From assembly GCF_013389455.1 (NCBI RefSeq), contig NZ_CP058278.1, positions 3,534,001 to 3,598,000 of the forward strand: a DNA stretch of 64,000 nt, given 5' to 3'. The translations under genes were made by a program, and so were the position numbers. The notes beneath the pieces were generated by a model. It did no database searches. It was given only the letters and a program-made list of their open reading frames with translations, and was not told the DNA's origin. The DNA comes from Flavobacterium inviolabile (GTDB lineage Bacteria; Bacteroidota; Bacteroidia; Flavobacteriales; Flavobacteriaceae). The first letter of the stretch is position 1; every line of letters starts with the position of its first letter. This document shows positions 1 through 8,463 of the stretch, piece after piece.

Positions 1-460
1 TACTGCCGTCATGCATAACAAAAATCAGTTTGTTATCCCGTTCGTTATAATGGTTCGCAATTACCGAACCCGCTTCAAAATTTACGTTACTGCCCACGAT
101 GCTGTCGCCTATAAAATTAAAATGGGCAGCCGCTGTATTTTCAAGGAGAATGCTGGTTTTAATCTCACAACCGGGACCGATCTTTACGGAACTCGCCAGA
201 TAAACACCGCCTCTCAGGTATGCATGCGCGCCTATAAAGCAGTTTTCAGCAATAATTACCGGTGCTTTTAAGGTTACGCCTTTTTCGATAACAGCCGTTT
301 TATGAATCGCAATACCGTCAATAATGGTATATTCTTTTTCCGGTAATGTGGCTATTTTAGCATAAATACTATCCGGAATTTTAGAAGTTACTTCCCATGG
401 TTTCCAATCTTTTTGAAAAGGAAAATGTTTGATAAAATCGGCGGTATAATGTGATAACAT
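1..460 (-). CDS. Left-handed beta-helix acyl/nucleotidyl-transferase-like protein (C-terminus outside window)
   Basis: The minus strand is open from an ATG at 460 to the window edge, about 153 residues. After a roughly 45-residue N-terminal part, it shows imperfect hexapeptides such as AVIEKGVTLKAPVIIAENC and AHAYLRGGVYLASSVKIGPG, the signature of left-handed parallel beta-helix proteins. It resembles the GlmU/LpxA-like proteins of Bacteroidetes that are often annotated as UDP-N-acetylglucosamine pyrophosphorylase-like. No nucleotidyltransferase domain precedes the helix, so a full GlmU is unlikely. The substrate cannot be deduced. The gene is divergent from the TetR gene that follows. Confidence 0.75.
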   Translation of the reverse strand, partial: MLSHYTADFIKHFPFQKDWKPWEVTSKIPDSIYAKIATLPEKEYTIIDGIAIHKTAVIEKGVTLKAPVIIAENCFIGAHAYLRGGVYLASSVKIGPGCEIKTSILLENTAAAHFNFIGDSIVGSNVNFEAGSVIANHYNERDNKLIFVMHDGS

Positions 461-536
461 CTTGTCTTTGTAATTACAGTGATTTAAAAGTACAAAATCA
501 TTTTATTTCCTCAGACTATATAATCGAATTAAAATG

Positions 537-567
537 TTGCAAAATTATACCAATCGGTATATATTTG
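537..567 (+). promoter_or_regulatory. Promoter and TetR-type operator of the first tetR gene
   Basis: TTG at 537-539 and TATATTTG at 560-567, separated by 20 bases, match the Bacteroidetes -33/-7 promoter. The near-palindrome ATACCAATCGGTAT (547-560) lies between them and touches the -7 element. A bound dimer would therefore block initiation. It matches the perfect palindrome at 1191-1204. Confidence 0.75.
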
Positions 568-586
568 TATTGTATTTTTTATCGTC

Positions 587-1171
587 ATGAACAAAGCCGA
601 AAAAACAAAGCAGTTTATTATTGAGAAGACCGCTCCTATTTTTAATATGAAGGGCTATTCCGGCACGTCCATGCAGGATATCACTTTAGCCACCGGACTG
701 ACCAAAGGCAGTATATACGGGAACTTTAAAAATAAAGACGAAGTGGCACTGGCTGTTTTTCAGTACAATTATGAAAAAATGCAGACTTTGTTTATACAGG
801 AGATCAGCAAAAAGACTACCTACCGGGAAAAATTAATGAGCTATCCGGAACTGTATGAAAAATTCGCCACCGAAAGATTTCCTTTGGGCGGCTGTCCGAT
901 TATGAATACCGCAATTGAAGCAGACGATACCCATCCGCAGCTCAAAGCATTGGCAAAAAAAGCCATGCTGTTCTGGAAAGACAGCCTGGTACGCCTGATC
1001 AATAAAGGTATCGAAAAGAACGAATTCAAAAGCACTACTAACGCCGATGAAAATGCCCTGACCATTATCGCCCTGATTGAAGGCGCAATAATGATGATCA
1101 ACCTGACCGGCAAGTTGGACTATCATCAATCGATGATGAATACCCTCCGAAAAGTAATAACCGCACTATAA
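587..1171 (+). CDS. TetR/AcrR family transcriptional repressor
   Basis: The 194-residue protein has a TetR-type N-terminal helix-turn-helix at about residues 10-55 (SGTSMQDITLATGLTKGSIYGNFKNK), followed by a helical ligand-binding domain. The start is fixed by the promoter 20 bases upstream and by the usual short N-terminus of the family. Operator-like palindromes with the core ATACC-N4-GGTAT lie before this gene and before the thiolase gene, so autorepression and control of the downstream thiolase and thioesterase genes are likely. The inducer is unknown; a fatty-acid or aromatic CoA-type signal would fit the context. Confidence 0.88.
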   Translation: MNKAEKTKQFIIEKTAPIFNMKGYSGTSMQDITLATGLTKGSIYGNFKNKDEVALAVFQYNYEKMQTLFIQEISKKTTYREKLMSYPELYEKFATERFPLGGCPIMNTAIEADDTHPQLKALAKKAMLFWKDSLVRLINKGIEKNEFKSTTNADENALTIIALIEGAIMMINLTGKLDYHQSMMNTLRKVITAL

Positions 1172-1190
1172 AAATTTTTTAACCAAAAAT

Positions 1191-1204
1191 ATACCGATCG
1201 GTAT
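1191..1204. promoter_or_regulatory. Perfect TetR-type operator before the thiolase gene
   Basis: ATACCGATCGGTAT is a perfect 14-base palindrome located 12 bases before the thiolase start. It differs at one base from the site in the tetR promoter (547-560). I see no consensus -7 element here, so the site may block a weak promoter or act on read-through from tetR. Confidence 0.75.
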
Positions 1205-1215
1205 AAAATAAAATT

Positions 1216-2394
1216 ATGAAAAACGTCAATATTATTCTCGCAAAAAGAACCCCGACAGGAGGTTTTCTCGGCAGTCTTTCACATTTGAGTGCCACCGAAT
1301 TAGGAAGCATTGCCATCAAAGCTGTTTTAGACCATACCGCGGTTCCGGCAGCTGCCATAGATTCGGTATATATGGGCAATGTATTATCGGCAAATCTGGG
1401 GCAGTCACCGGCACGCCAGGCAGCACTGTTTGCCGGTATTCCCAACGAAACCGACTGTACTACCGTTAACAAGGTTTGCGCCGCCGGGATGAAAGCCGTT
1501 ATGCTGGGCGCACAGCAGATTCAGCTGGGCATTGACCAGGCGGTAATAGCCGGCGGTATGGAAAGCATGAGCAATGTGCCGCACTATACCCAGCAGCGAA
1601 AAGGCAATAAAATGGGCAATTCCACTCTGGTAGACGGTTTACTGAAAGACGGTTTAACCGATGTTTACAACGGTTTCCACATGGGCAATGCCGCTGAGAT
1701 TTGTGTACGAAAATACCAGATCAGCCGCGAAGAACAGGATCTTTATGCGCTTGCTTCCTATAAAAAAGCGACCGACGCCACCCAATCCGGAAAATTTAAA
1801 AATGAAATTATCCCGATAAGCATCCAAACAAAAAACGATACACTTATTTTCCAGGAAGACGAAGACATTTACAAGATCATTCCGGAGAAAATCGGGAAAT
1901 TAGCGCCTTCTTTTGAAGAAAACGGAACCATTACCGCAGCCAATGCCAGCAATCTTAATGATGCTGCCTGTGCGATATTACTGGTTTCCGATGAAATGGT
2001 TGCACAATACCAGCTACAGCCTTTAGCAAGAATTATCGGTTATGCCGATGCGGCACAGGCGCCGGAATGGTTTACCACCTCCCCTTCCATTGCGATTCCG
2101 AAAGCTTTACAGCAAGCCGGACTAACCCTTGATGCAATCGATTATTTTGAAATTAACGAAGCCTATGCTTCGGTGATTTTAGCCAACCAGAAAATCTTAG
2201 GCCTGGATCCGGACAAAGTCAACGTATATGGCGGCGGTGTCGCCATGGGACATCCTATAGGCGTTTCGGGCGCAAGGATTATCACCACCTTATTGTCTGT
2301 CTTACAACAGGAAGGCGGTAAATATGGTGTAGCCGCTATTTGTAACGGCGGCGGCGGCGCATCGGCAGTCGTGATTGAAAACATTACCCGCTAA
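1216..2394 (+). CDS. Acetyl-CoA C-acyltransferase (thiolase)
   Basis: The 392-residue length is typical for thiolases. The nucleophile Cys88 sits in NKVCAAGMK, the catalytic His346 in GHPIGVSGAR and the second Cys376 in CNGGGGAS, so all active-site motifs are present. The enzyme condenses or cleaves acyl-CoA thioesters in the cytoplasm. It is followed 18 bases later by a hotdog thioesterase gene and is probably co-transcribed with it under the TetR repressor upstream. Whether it works in the degradative or the acetoacetyl-CoA-forming direction cannot be told from sequence. I assign no gene symbol because fadA, atoB and phaA homologues look alike. Confidence 0.92.
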   Translation: MKNVNIILAKRTPTGGFLGSLSHLSATELGSIAIKAVLDHTAVPAAAIDSVYMGNVLSANLGQSPARQAALFAGIPNETDCTTVNKVCAAGMKAVMLGAQQIQLGIDQAVIAGGMESMSNVPHYTQQRKGNKMGNSTLVDGLLKDGLTDVYNGFHMGNAAEICVRKYQISREEQDLYALASYKKATDATQSGKFKNEIIPISIQTKNDTLIFQEDEDIYKIIPEKIGKLAPSFEENGTITAANASNLNDAACAILLVSDEMVAQYQLQPLARIIGYADAAQAPEWFTTSPSIAIPKALQQAGLTLDAIDYFEINEAYASVILANQKILGLDPDKVNVYGGGVAMGHPIGVSGARIITTLLSVLQQEGGKYGVAAICNGGGGASAVVIENITR

Positions 2395-2412
2395 ATCCAA
2401 AACATTATCCCA

Positions 2413-2847
2413 ATGAAAAACGAGGCATTCGAATATTTAAAACAACATATCGGAAAAGAAGTGAGTACTTCTCCTTCCCCTTTTATGAATTGGCTCAAAC
2501 CGACCATGCTGGCGGTGGAAGAAGGCCGTTTGTCCTTTCAGTACACCATTCGCCACGAAATGACCAATCCCTATAAAACCCTGCATGGCGGCATCGTAGC
2601 AGCCATGATTGACGATGCGATTGGCGCAACTTTAATCTGCTACGGAGAGCCCTATTTTTATCCCACGATCAATAACGTTATCGATTATTTTGCCTCAGCA
2701 AGAGAAAACGATATTATCATCGCCGAAACAAGTATTATTAAAAAAGGCAACCAGATTGTCAATGCACAATGTGAGATCTGGAATAACGACAAATCAAAGC
2801 TCCTGGCCAAAGGATATACGAATCTTTTAAAGACCGGAATGAAATAA
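2413..2847 (+). CDS. PaaI-type hotdog-fold acyl-CoA thioesterase
   Basis: This 144-residue protein matches the PaaI/YdiI hotdog family. The central helix region reads NPYKTLHGGIVAAMIDDAIGA, carrying the HGG motif and the acidic residue of the active site. The family hydrolyses acyl-CoA or aromatic acyl-CoA esters, often to recover CoA. It lies directly after the thiolase gene and before a rho-independent terminator, so it ends the tetR-thiolase-thioesterase operon. Substrate chain length is not evident. Confidence 0.85.
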   Translation: MKNEAFEYLKQHIGKEVSTSPSPFMNWLKPTMLAVEEGRLSFQYTIRHEMTNPYKTLHGGIVAAMIDDAIGATLICYGEPYFYPTINNVIDYFASARENDIIIAETSIIKKGNQIVNAQCEIWNNDKSKLLAKGYTNLLKTGMK

Positions 2848-2856
2848 CCCAATGAG

Positions 2857-2888
2857 CAGCCCTGTTTTACACGCAGGGCTGTTTTTAT
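2857..2888 (+). terminator. Rho-independent terminator after the thioesterase gene
   Basis: An 8-bp stem, CAGCCCTG (2857-2864) with CAGGGCTG (2874-2881), is followed by TTTTTAT. It closes the first operon and separates it from the second TetR unit. Confidence 0.8.
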
Positions 2889-2910
2889 GTAAAAGCAAAA
2901 GTATTCTTAA

Positions 2911-2945
2911 ATTTTACTTACTAGTAAGTAAAATTTTTATATTTG
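2911..2945 (+). promoter_or_regulatory. 24-base perfect palindrome and -7 element of the second tetR gene
   Basis: Positions 2911-2934 form a perfect 24-base palindrome centred on ACTTACTAGTAAGT, a typical TetR-family operator. TATATTTG at 2938-2945 matches the Bacteroidetes -7 element. Only four bases separate it from the ATG at 2950, so transcription probably begins at or next to the start codon. Confidence 0.75.
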
Positions 2946-2949
2946 TACC

Positions 2950-3495
2950 ATGAATGCTACCAGAGAAGAAATAATCCGTATTGCAGATGAGCTGATTCGC
3001 TCAAAAGGATACCATGCTTTCAGCTATGCCGATATTTCAAAAGTATTGGGCGTTAAGAATGCTGCCATCCATTATTATTTTCCTTCCAAATCGGATCTGG
3101 GTGTTGCTGTGATTGACAATACCGCAGAAAAATTCCAACAGACGATCCGATCCTGGGAACAATTGCCCTATGAAACGCAATTTCAGCATTTTGTGACCAT
3201 GCATCAGAAAACCCAAAAGAACGAATGGGTCTGCCTGATGGGCGCTTTATCACCCACTTATGATACCCTGTCTGAAAGCATGCAGCTCCAATTGAAGGAA
3301 CTGGCAGACAACATCATTATATGGCTGACCGGTTTATTAGAAAACGGAAGAGCAAAAGGCGTTTTTCATTTTACCGAAGAAGCCAAAGCCAAAGCTTATT
3401 GCATTCAGTCATCCCTTTTAGCATCACTATTACTGAATAAAGTACTCAAAAATGATGTGTACCAGGTCATTCAGAATACTATTTTAACTGTTTAG
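2950..3495 (+). CDS. TetR/AcrR family transcriptional repressor (second copy)
   Basis: The 181-residue protein has a TetR helix-turn-helix at about residues 8-50 (FSYADISKVLGVKNAAIHYYFPSKSDLG). It is clearly different from the first TetR, and its operator differs too, so the two regulate separately. The start follows the -7 element by only four bases, which suggests a leaderless mRNA. A ketoacyl-ACP synthase gene follows after 50 bases on the same strand and is the likely target along with tetR itself. Confidence 0.87.
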   Translation: MNATREEIIRIADELIRSKGYHAFSYADISKVLGVKNAAIHYYFPSKSDLGVAVIDNTAEKFQQTIRSWEQLPYETQFQHFVTMHQKTQKNEWVCLMGALSPTYDTLSESMQLQLKELADNIIIWLTGLLENGRAKGVFHFTEEAKAKAYCIQSSLLASLLLNKVLKNDVYQVIQNTILTV

Positions 3496-3545
3496 CTTTT
3501 AACCCGCTTACCGTTTCCGGTGAGCTCACCATAAAAGGAATAAAA

Positions 3546-4784
3546 ATGAAAAGAGTCGTAATAACAGGTCTGGGTGCCTTAACACCCATTGGAAATACTA
3601 TCGATACCTTTTGGAACAACAGTATCAACGGCGTAAGCGGTGCCGGATTAATCACCCGTTTCAATGCCGAAAAATTCAAAACACGGTTAGCCTGTGAAGT
3701 CAGGGATTTCAAACCGGAAACATACTTAACCCACAATGAGATCAAACGAAGTGATTTGTTTACGCAATATGCTTTGTACACCGCTGCACAGGCCATGGAA
3801 GATTCCGGGCTGGATGTTGCCAAAATGGATCCGTTTGATATCGGGGTGATCTGGGGCGTTGGCCAGGGCGGAATGGAAACCTTTGAAAACGAAGTGCGCG
3901 ATTTCACTTTAGGGGACGGTACACCGCGTTTCAATCCGTTTTTTGTTCCGAAGCTGATTGTCAATATGGCTTCCGGTATGATTTCGATGAAATATGGTTT
4001 ACAGGGCATTAACTATACCACCGTTTCGGCTTGTGCCACTTCTAATACAGCCATTATGGATGCTTATAATTACATCAAGCTTGGCAAAGCCAAAGTATTT
4101 ATAACCGGAGGTTCCGAAGCGCCTATCACACCGGCTTCAATGGGTGGTTTTGCTGCCATGAAAGCGATGTCGACACGCAACGACGACCCAAAAACAGCCA
4201 GCAGGCCTTTTGACAGTAACCGGGATGGTTTTGTAATGGGCGAAGGTGCCGGAGCCCTGATCCTGGAAGATTATGAACATGCTGTTAAAAGAGGTGCCAA
4301 AATCTATGCAGAAGTAGTAGGCGCTTCAATGACAGCCGATGCGTACCACATGACTTCTCCGCATCCGGAAGGTATTGGTGCTGCGAAAGCCATGCAGCTG
4401 GCTCTGGAAGAAGCCCGATTGAATCCGGAACAGATTGATTATATCAACATGCATGCTACGTCTACTCCTGTTGGCGATATCAGCGAGTTAAATGCGGTCA
4501 AAAAAGTGTTTACAAACAGTTCCAATTTAAGCATCAGCGCCACGAAGTCCATGACCGGGCATTTATTGGGAGCTGCCGGTGCTATTGAAGCGATCCTGTC
4601 TATAAAAGCCATTAATCACAATATTATTCCGGCTACCATTAACCTGCACGAACCGGATAAAAATATCCCGGGCGATATTCATATTGTTGCCAATACTGCC
4701 ATTGAGAAAAAAGTAACTGCCGTCATGAGCAATGCTTTTGGTTTTGGCGGCCATAACGGCATCATTGTCCTCAAAAAGATCTGA
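3546..4784 (+). CDS. fabF: Beta-ketoacyl-ACP synthase II (KAS II type)
   Basis: The 412-residue protein carries the full Cys-His-His triad of FabF enzymes: Cys163 in VSACATS, His303 in MHATSTPVGD and His339 in MTGHLLGAAGA, with Lys335 also kept. It elongates acyl-ACP with malonyl-ACP in the cytoplasm. It lies behind a TetR regulator and not in an acpP-fabF housekeeping cluster, so it is probably an accessory copy induced under special conditions, for example membrane remodelling or a specialised lipid pathway. That role is inference. fabB is a less likely name given the motif set. Confidence 0.88.
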   Translation: MKRVVITGLGALTPIGNTIDTFWNNSINGVSGAGLITRFNAEKFKTRLACEVRDFKPETYLTHNEIKRSDLFTQYALYTAAQAMEDSGLDVAKMDPFDIGVIWGVGQGGMETFENEVRDFTLGDGTPRFNPFFVPKLIVNMASGMISMKYGLQGINYTTVSACATSNTAIMDAYNYIKLGKAKVFITGGSEAPITPASMGGFAAMKAMSTRNDDPKTASRPFDSNRDGFVMGEGAGALILEDYEHAVKRGAKIYAEVVGASMTADAYHMTSPHPEGIGAAKAMQLALEEARLNPEQIDYINMHATSTPVGDISELNAVKKVFTNSSNLSISATKSMTGHLLGAAGAIEAILSIKAINHNIIPATINLHEPDKNIPGDIHIVANTAIEKKVTAVMSNAFGFGGHNGIIVLKKI

Positions 4785-4794
4785 TAAATACCAT

Positions 4795-4832
4795 AAAAAA
4801 AGGCTAAAATCCATTGAATTTTAGCCTTTTTT
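4795..4832. terminator. Bidirectional terminator between convergent genes
   Basis: The stem AGGCTAAAAT with ATTTTAGCCT is flanked by an A-run on the left and a T-run on the right. It can stop the plus-strand KAS gene and the minus-strand gene that ends at 4863. Confidence 0.85.
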
Positions 4833-4862
4833 ATTGCCTGGAACTGTCTTAAAAAAACAGCC

Positions 4863-5999
4863 TTATTTTCTTTTATAATCGAATGTGGCCGGGAATTTAC
4901 GGGTAACGATATTCGGTTCGGTGATGATTTTTTTGCCATATTTCGGGTTGATCTGCCTGTCCATAAACGTTTCGTCTTTAAACTTCTTATGCTCTACTAT
5001 AGCCGATACTTTTACATTCACATCGATTGGCTGTACATAGTTGTCATTTTTAAGCATTACATAGAATTTTCCCTGTAGCATACCCGATTCGGTAAAGCGC
5101 TTAAAGGTGGCTACGCCCCTGCCGAAATCATAGGATTTAATAGGCTTGTCCTGTAAAAACAGTTTTTTGTTTTCTTCATTTACCAATGCATATTCCACAT
5201 CTTCACCAATAGACGGCAAAGCCAGATTGGTCACTGCTCCGGCGGCAATTCCGCCTAACGGACTGGTAAAAATGGTCGTTGCTCCCTGAACAGCGCCCAC
5301 AATCATCTTCCGGTTTTGCTGCCAATAGTCATTACTTTCTTTTCCTACGCCAACCCAGTATGCCCAGGCTACCACTTTTTTGGTTTCGTTAGCGGTAACA
5401 GCATTGTTGGGCAGGCTGAAAAAAACGCTTGACTGGCTCGCATCCAGGCTGGTTTTCGCATTCACCCGCTGGCTTTTATCCAAAACCATTTCTTCATATT
5501 TCTTTTCGTAGGTTACGACCTTTCTGGTTTTCTGTACCAGTAACGTATCATAGCCGGTTACGACATCTTTCGTAAACGAATTCCAGGTGGTATCCTGTTC
5601 TGTTACCCATTTTACCGTGGTGGTAAAGTTTTTGGTTTCTTCTGCAGCCGGAATACGCTGGATAAGTACTTTTGCCAGTTTTTCTTCGGCATCGTTGTTT
5701 TTAAACAGAAATTTAAAAACGGCTTTATGATTTACCGTTATCAGCTGTTTTTTTACTTTTTTGGTATCTATTGTCCTGAATTTGACTACGTCCGGAAATT
5801 CCGAAACGGCAACTTCGCCGATCTTTTTGTTATTATCTTCTTCAAAAGTGAACAGCAGCTGGTCCCCTTCTGCAAATCCGTACAGCAATTCTTCGGAGGA
5901 ATCGGGTTTTATTTTTAAGGTTATTTCGGCTACGGTTATCGGTTTCTGAGCCAAAACTAAATTTGCCATCATTACAAACAGCAGGGTAATTTTATTCAT
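4863..5999 (-). CDS. Secreted or envelope protein of unknown function
   Basis: The 378-residue product begins with a signal peptide (MNKITLLFVMMANLVLAQ). I recognise no domain. The mature part is rich in beta-type sequence and Lys/Thr/Val, with one Gly/Ala-rich hydrophobic stretch at roughly residues 230-260 (GAVQGATTIFTSPLGGIAAG) that could insert into a membrane or form a buried core. It is the last gene of the minus-strand run def-DUF5606-mazG-monooxygenase and follows the latter by 14 bases, so it may be co-transcribed, although nothing links the functions. Confidence 0.7.
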   Translation of the reverse strand: MNKITLLFVMMANLVLAQKPITVAEITLKIKPDSSEELLYGFAEGDQLLFTFEEDNNKKIGEVAVSEFPDVVKFRTIDTKKVKKQLITVNHKAVFKFLFKNNDAEEKLAKVLIQRIPAAEETKNFTTTVKWVTEQDTTWNSFTKDVVTGYDTLLVQKTRKVVTYEKKYEEMVLDKSQRVNAKTSLDASQSSVFFSLPNNAVTANETKKVVAWAYWVGVGKESNDYWQQNRKMIVGAVQGATTIFTSPLGGIAAGAVTNLALPSIGEDVEYALVNEENKKLFLQDKPIKSYDFGRGVATFKRFTESGMLQGKFYVMLKNDNYVQPIDVNVKVSAIVEHKKFKDETFMDRQINPKYGKKIITEPNIVTRKFPATFDYKRK

Positions 6000-6013
6000 T
6001 TTTAATTGTTGGT

Positions 6014-6331
6014 TTATTTTTCAAATTCATAGTCGCGTTCCACTTTGGCAATGCGCACTTTAAAAGTACTATACCAGTCGGTTCTTCCTTTTGCCCTGGC
6101 CACGCTGTGTTCCATATTCATTTTCCAGTGCTTTATCGCTTCCAGATCTTTCCAATAGGAAACGGTAATTCCTATTTCCGTTCTGGAGGATTCCACTCCT
6201 AAAAATCCCGGCTGTTCCTTTGCCAGAGCCACCATCCGGGTGGCCGTTTCTTCATAACCCTCTTCGAGAGCGGTTCTTTCGGAAGTAAAAATAACGGCAT
6301 AATACGGCGGTTCGGGTGTTTGGGCTATCAT
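6014..6331 (-). CDS. Antibiotic biosynthesis monooxygenase (ABM) fold protein
   Basis: At 105 residues this is a single ferredoxin-like ABM domain, with typical elements such as YYAVIFTSERT near the N-terminus and QPGFLGVESSRTEIGITVSYWKDLEAIKHWKM in the middle. Family members act as dimers and include haem-degrading enzymes, small oxygenases and many proteins of unknown role. The conserved aromatic core is present but no specific haem-oxygenase signature is obvious. It starts one base after the mazG stop region, suggesting translational coupling. Confidence 0.8.
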   Translation of the reverse strand: MIAQTPEPPYYAVIFTSERTALEEGYEETATRMVALAKEQPGFLGVESSRTEIGITVSYWKDLEAIKHWKMNMEHSVARAKGRTDWYSTFKVRIAKVERDYEFEK

Positions 6332-6332
6332 T

Positions 6333-7106
6333 TTATAATTTTTTAGCTTCTTCCCAGAAAACGTCCATTTCGGCTAAGGTCATGTCTGCCAAAGGCTTGC
6401 CCATTTCACCGGCTTTACTTTCCAGGTACTGAAAGCGTTTTATAAATTTCTTATTGGTTCTTTCCAGAGCATCTTCCGGATTTACGTTTAAAAAGCGGGC
6501 GTAATTGATCATCGAAAACAGTACGTCACCAAACTCCGATTCGATTTTATCCTGATCGGCTTTTGCAACTTCCACCTGCAGTTCTTCTAATTCTTCCTGT
6601 ACTTTTTCCCAAACCTGATGCGGTTCTTCCCAGTCAAATCCAACGCCTTTCACTTTATCCTGAATGCGGCTGGCTTTCACTAAGGCCGGCAGGCTTTTGG
6701 GCACGCCTTCCAAAACAGATTTTTTGCCTTCTTTGAGCTTTAGTTTTTCCCAGTTTTGTTTTACCTGTTCTTCATTTTCCACAACCACATCGCCGTAAAT
6801 ATGCGGATGGCGCTCTATGAGTTTGTCGGAAATGGAATTGGCAACATCGGCTATATCGAAAGCACCTTTTTCACTGCCAATTTTGGAATAGAAAACAATG
6901 TGCAGCAATACATCACCCAATTCTTTTTTGATTTCGTCCAGATCATTATCCAGAATGGCATCGCCCAGTTCGTAAACTTCTTCAATGGTAAGGTGGCGCA
7001 GGCTTTCCATGGTTTGCTTTTTATCCCACGGACATTGCGCTCTTAAGTCTTCCATGATATCGAGTAACCGGCTGAAAGCATCCAGTTGTAATTGACGTGT
7101 GTTCAT
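6333..7106 (-). CDS. mazG: Nucleoside triphosphate pyrophosphohydrolase MazG
   Basis: The 257-residue length and two consecutive MazG domains match full-length MazG. The first domain has the metal-binding ExxE pattern in TIEEVYELGDAILD and a second acidic motif in IKKELGDVLLHIVF. The second domain repeats it in IESEFGDVLFSMINYARF. The enzyme hydrolyses NTPs and dNTPs to monophosphates and cleans the nucleotide pool. It belongs to the def-DUF5606-mazG gene order common in Flavobacteriaceae. Confidence 0.93.
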   Translation of the reverse strand: MNTRQLQLDAFSRLLDIMEDLRAQCPWDKKQTMESLRHLTIEEVYELGDAILDNDLDEIKKELGDVLLHIVFYSKIGSEKGAFDIADVANSISDKLIERHPHIYGDVVVENEEQVKQNWEKLKLKEGKKSVLEGVPKSLPALVKASRIQDKVKGVGFDWEEPHQVWEKVQEELEELQVEVAKADQDKIESEFGDVLFSMINYARFLNVNPEDALERTNKKFIKRFQYLESKAGEMGKPLADMTLAEMDVFWEEAKKL

Positions 7107-7179
7107 TGCTTTAGAATTTGTGTAAAAATAAGAAATCCCGCCCGAAGGCAGGATTATTTATAAGGTACTTTTCAGAATT

Positions 7180-7614
7180 TTATTCTTCTGTAGCTGTTTC
7201 TTCTGTTGTAGCTTCCACTTCTGCAGGAGCGTCTTTAGAAACCAATCCTTTAGCCTGTAACATATTGTACCAGTTTAACACCTTTTTGATGTCGGAAGCA
7301 TATACTCTGTCTTCATCAAATTGTGGTAAAACTTCTCTAAAATATGATTCTAATTTTGCATTATCTTCTTTATGAGAAAGTGCCGGTCCGTTATCTTCTT
7401 TTTCAGCAATAGCTCTGAAAACTTCAGCCAGACGAACTTCTCCTTCATACGTATAAATTGAAATTTCCGATAATAAACTCACATTACTGCGCAATCCTAC
7501 CGTGATTCTTTTACCGTCAATTAATGACTCGGCAACAAATCCTGTTCTTGTTTGTAGTTTTAACGCGTATAAACCCGGTTTTCCTGAAATTGCTAATATT
7601 CTTTCGATACTCAT
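7180..7614 (-). CDS. DUF5606 family protein
   Basis: The start at 7614 (MSIERILAISGKPGLYALK) gives 144 residues; the open frame runs further upstream but that part is AT-rich and low-complexity. The sequence matches DUF5606, a small soluble family restricted to Bacteroidetes whose function is not known. The C-terminal 15 residues are Glu/Thr/Ala-rich and probably disordered. The gene sits between mazG and def. The conserved neighbourhood suggests a housekeeping role linked to translation or nucleotide quality control, but this is speculative. Confidence 0.85.
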   Translation of the reverse strand: MSIERILAISGKPGLYALKLQTRTGFVAESLIDGKRITVGLRSNVSLLSEISIYTYEGEVRLAEVFRAIAEKEDNGPALSHKEDNAKLESYFREVLPQFDEDRVYASDIKKVLNWYNMLQAKGLVSKDAPAEVEATTEETATEE

Positions 7615-7674
7615 TTTTATATTATTTTTTTTAGAGGAAGACAAATATCTAATCTTTGATTTGAAAAACAAAAA

Positions 7675-8262
7675 TTATCGCCCTTTTTTGGCAATAAATT
7701 TCATTTTATAATCCGGACGAGTTTTTCCTTCCATGATGTTTTGTAATTTCTTAGAGATTAATCGCTTTTTTAACGATGATATTCTGTCGGTAAAAAGAAT
7801 TCCTTCAATATGATCATATTCATGCTGAATAACTCTGGCAATCAATCCGTCGTAAACGTCTGTATGCTTGTTAAATTCTTCGTCGTAATATTCAATAGTG
7901 ATTTTTTCTTTGCGGAAAACATCTTCTCTTACATCCGGAATACTCAGACAGCCTTCGTTAAAGCCCCATTCTTCGCCTTCTTCTTTTACAATTTTGGCGT
8001 TGATGAATGTTTTTCTGAAGTTTTTCAAAATTTCCTGTTCTTCCTGTGTAAGGTCTTCACTATCACTGAACGGTTCGCAATCTATAATAAACATACGAAT
8101 AGCCAGCCCTACCTGTGGTGCTGCCAAACCAACGCCATAAGCATTATACATGGTATCGTACATGCTTGCAATGGTTCCTTTCAGATTTGGATAATCTTTT
8201 GAAACTTCTTCACATACTTTACGCAAAACGGGATCTCCGTATCCAATAATAGGTAAAATCAT
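7675..8262 (-). CDS. def: Peptide deformylase
   Basis: The 195-residue enzyme removes the N-formyl group from nascent proteins. All three family motifs are present: GVGLAAPQVG, NEGCLSIPDV with the metal-binding Cys, and QHEYDHIEG with the two His ligands and the catalytic Glu. The start at 8262 (MILPIIGYGDPVLRK) is the conserved one, although an in-frame ATG exists eight codons earlier. A -7 element lies at 8327-8334. Confidence 0.95.
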   Translation of the reverse strand: MILPIIGYGDPVLRKVCEEVSKDYPNLKGTIASMYDTMYNAYGVGLAAPQVGLAIRMFIIDCEPFSDSEDLTQEEQEILKNFRKTFINAKIVKEEGEEWGFNEGCLSIPDVREDVFRKEKITIEYYDEEFNKHTDVYDGLIARVIQHEYDHIEGILFTDRISSLKKRLISKKLQNIMEGKTRPDYKMKFIAKKGR

Positions 8263-8326
8263 TGTTTTTAATTTATAAGGATTCAAAAAGAATTAAACCT
8301 CTTTTAAAAGACTTTTAATTCGAGCG

Positions 8327-8334
8327 CAAAAGTA
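8327..8334 (-). promoter_or_regulatory. -7 promoter element for the def operon
   Basis: TACTTTTG on the minus strand matches TAnnTTTG and is about 65 bases before the def start. The -33 TTG is not clear. Confidence 0.5.
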
Positions 8335-8438
8335 ATGAAAAAATACACATTGCAGGATGTATTCTTTTGTTTTGGCTTTTTTTAACCGTTTTTTTGCAAA
8401 ATCCTTCTTAATTTTACTCCTACTTTTTTTACATTTTC

Positions 8439-8446
8439 TACCTTTG
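8439..8446 (+). promoter_or_regulatory. -7 promoter element for the FUSC gene
   Basis: TACCTTTG lies 17 bases before the ATG at 8464, a normal distance for a short Bacteroidetes leader. Confidence 0.6.
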
Positions 8447-8463
8447 TTTTTAACACCGTGACG

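Noticed and set aside
11..271. Plus-strand open frame of 86 codons
   Set aside because: It lies antisense to the clear left-handed beta-helix protein and has no family likeness.
4679..4939. Minus-strand frame across the end of the KAS gene
   Set aside because: It spans the bidirectional terminator and is antisense to a conserved enzyme.
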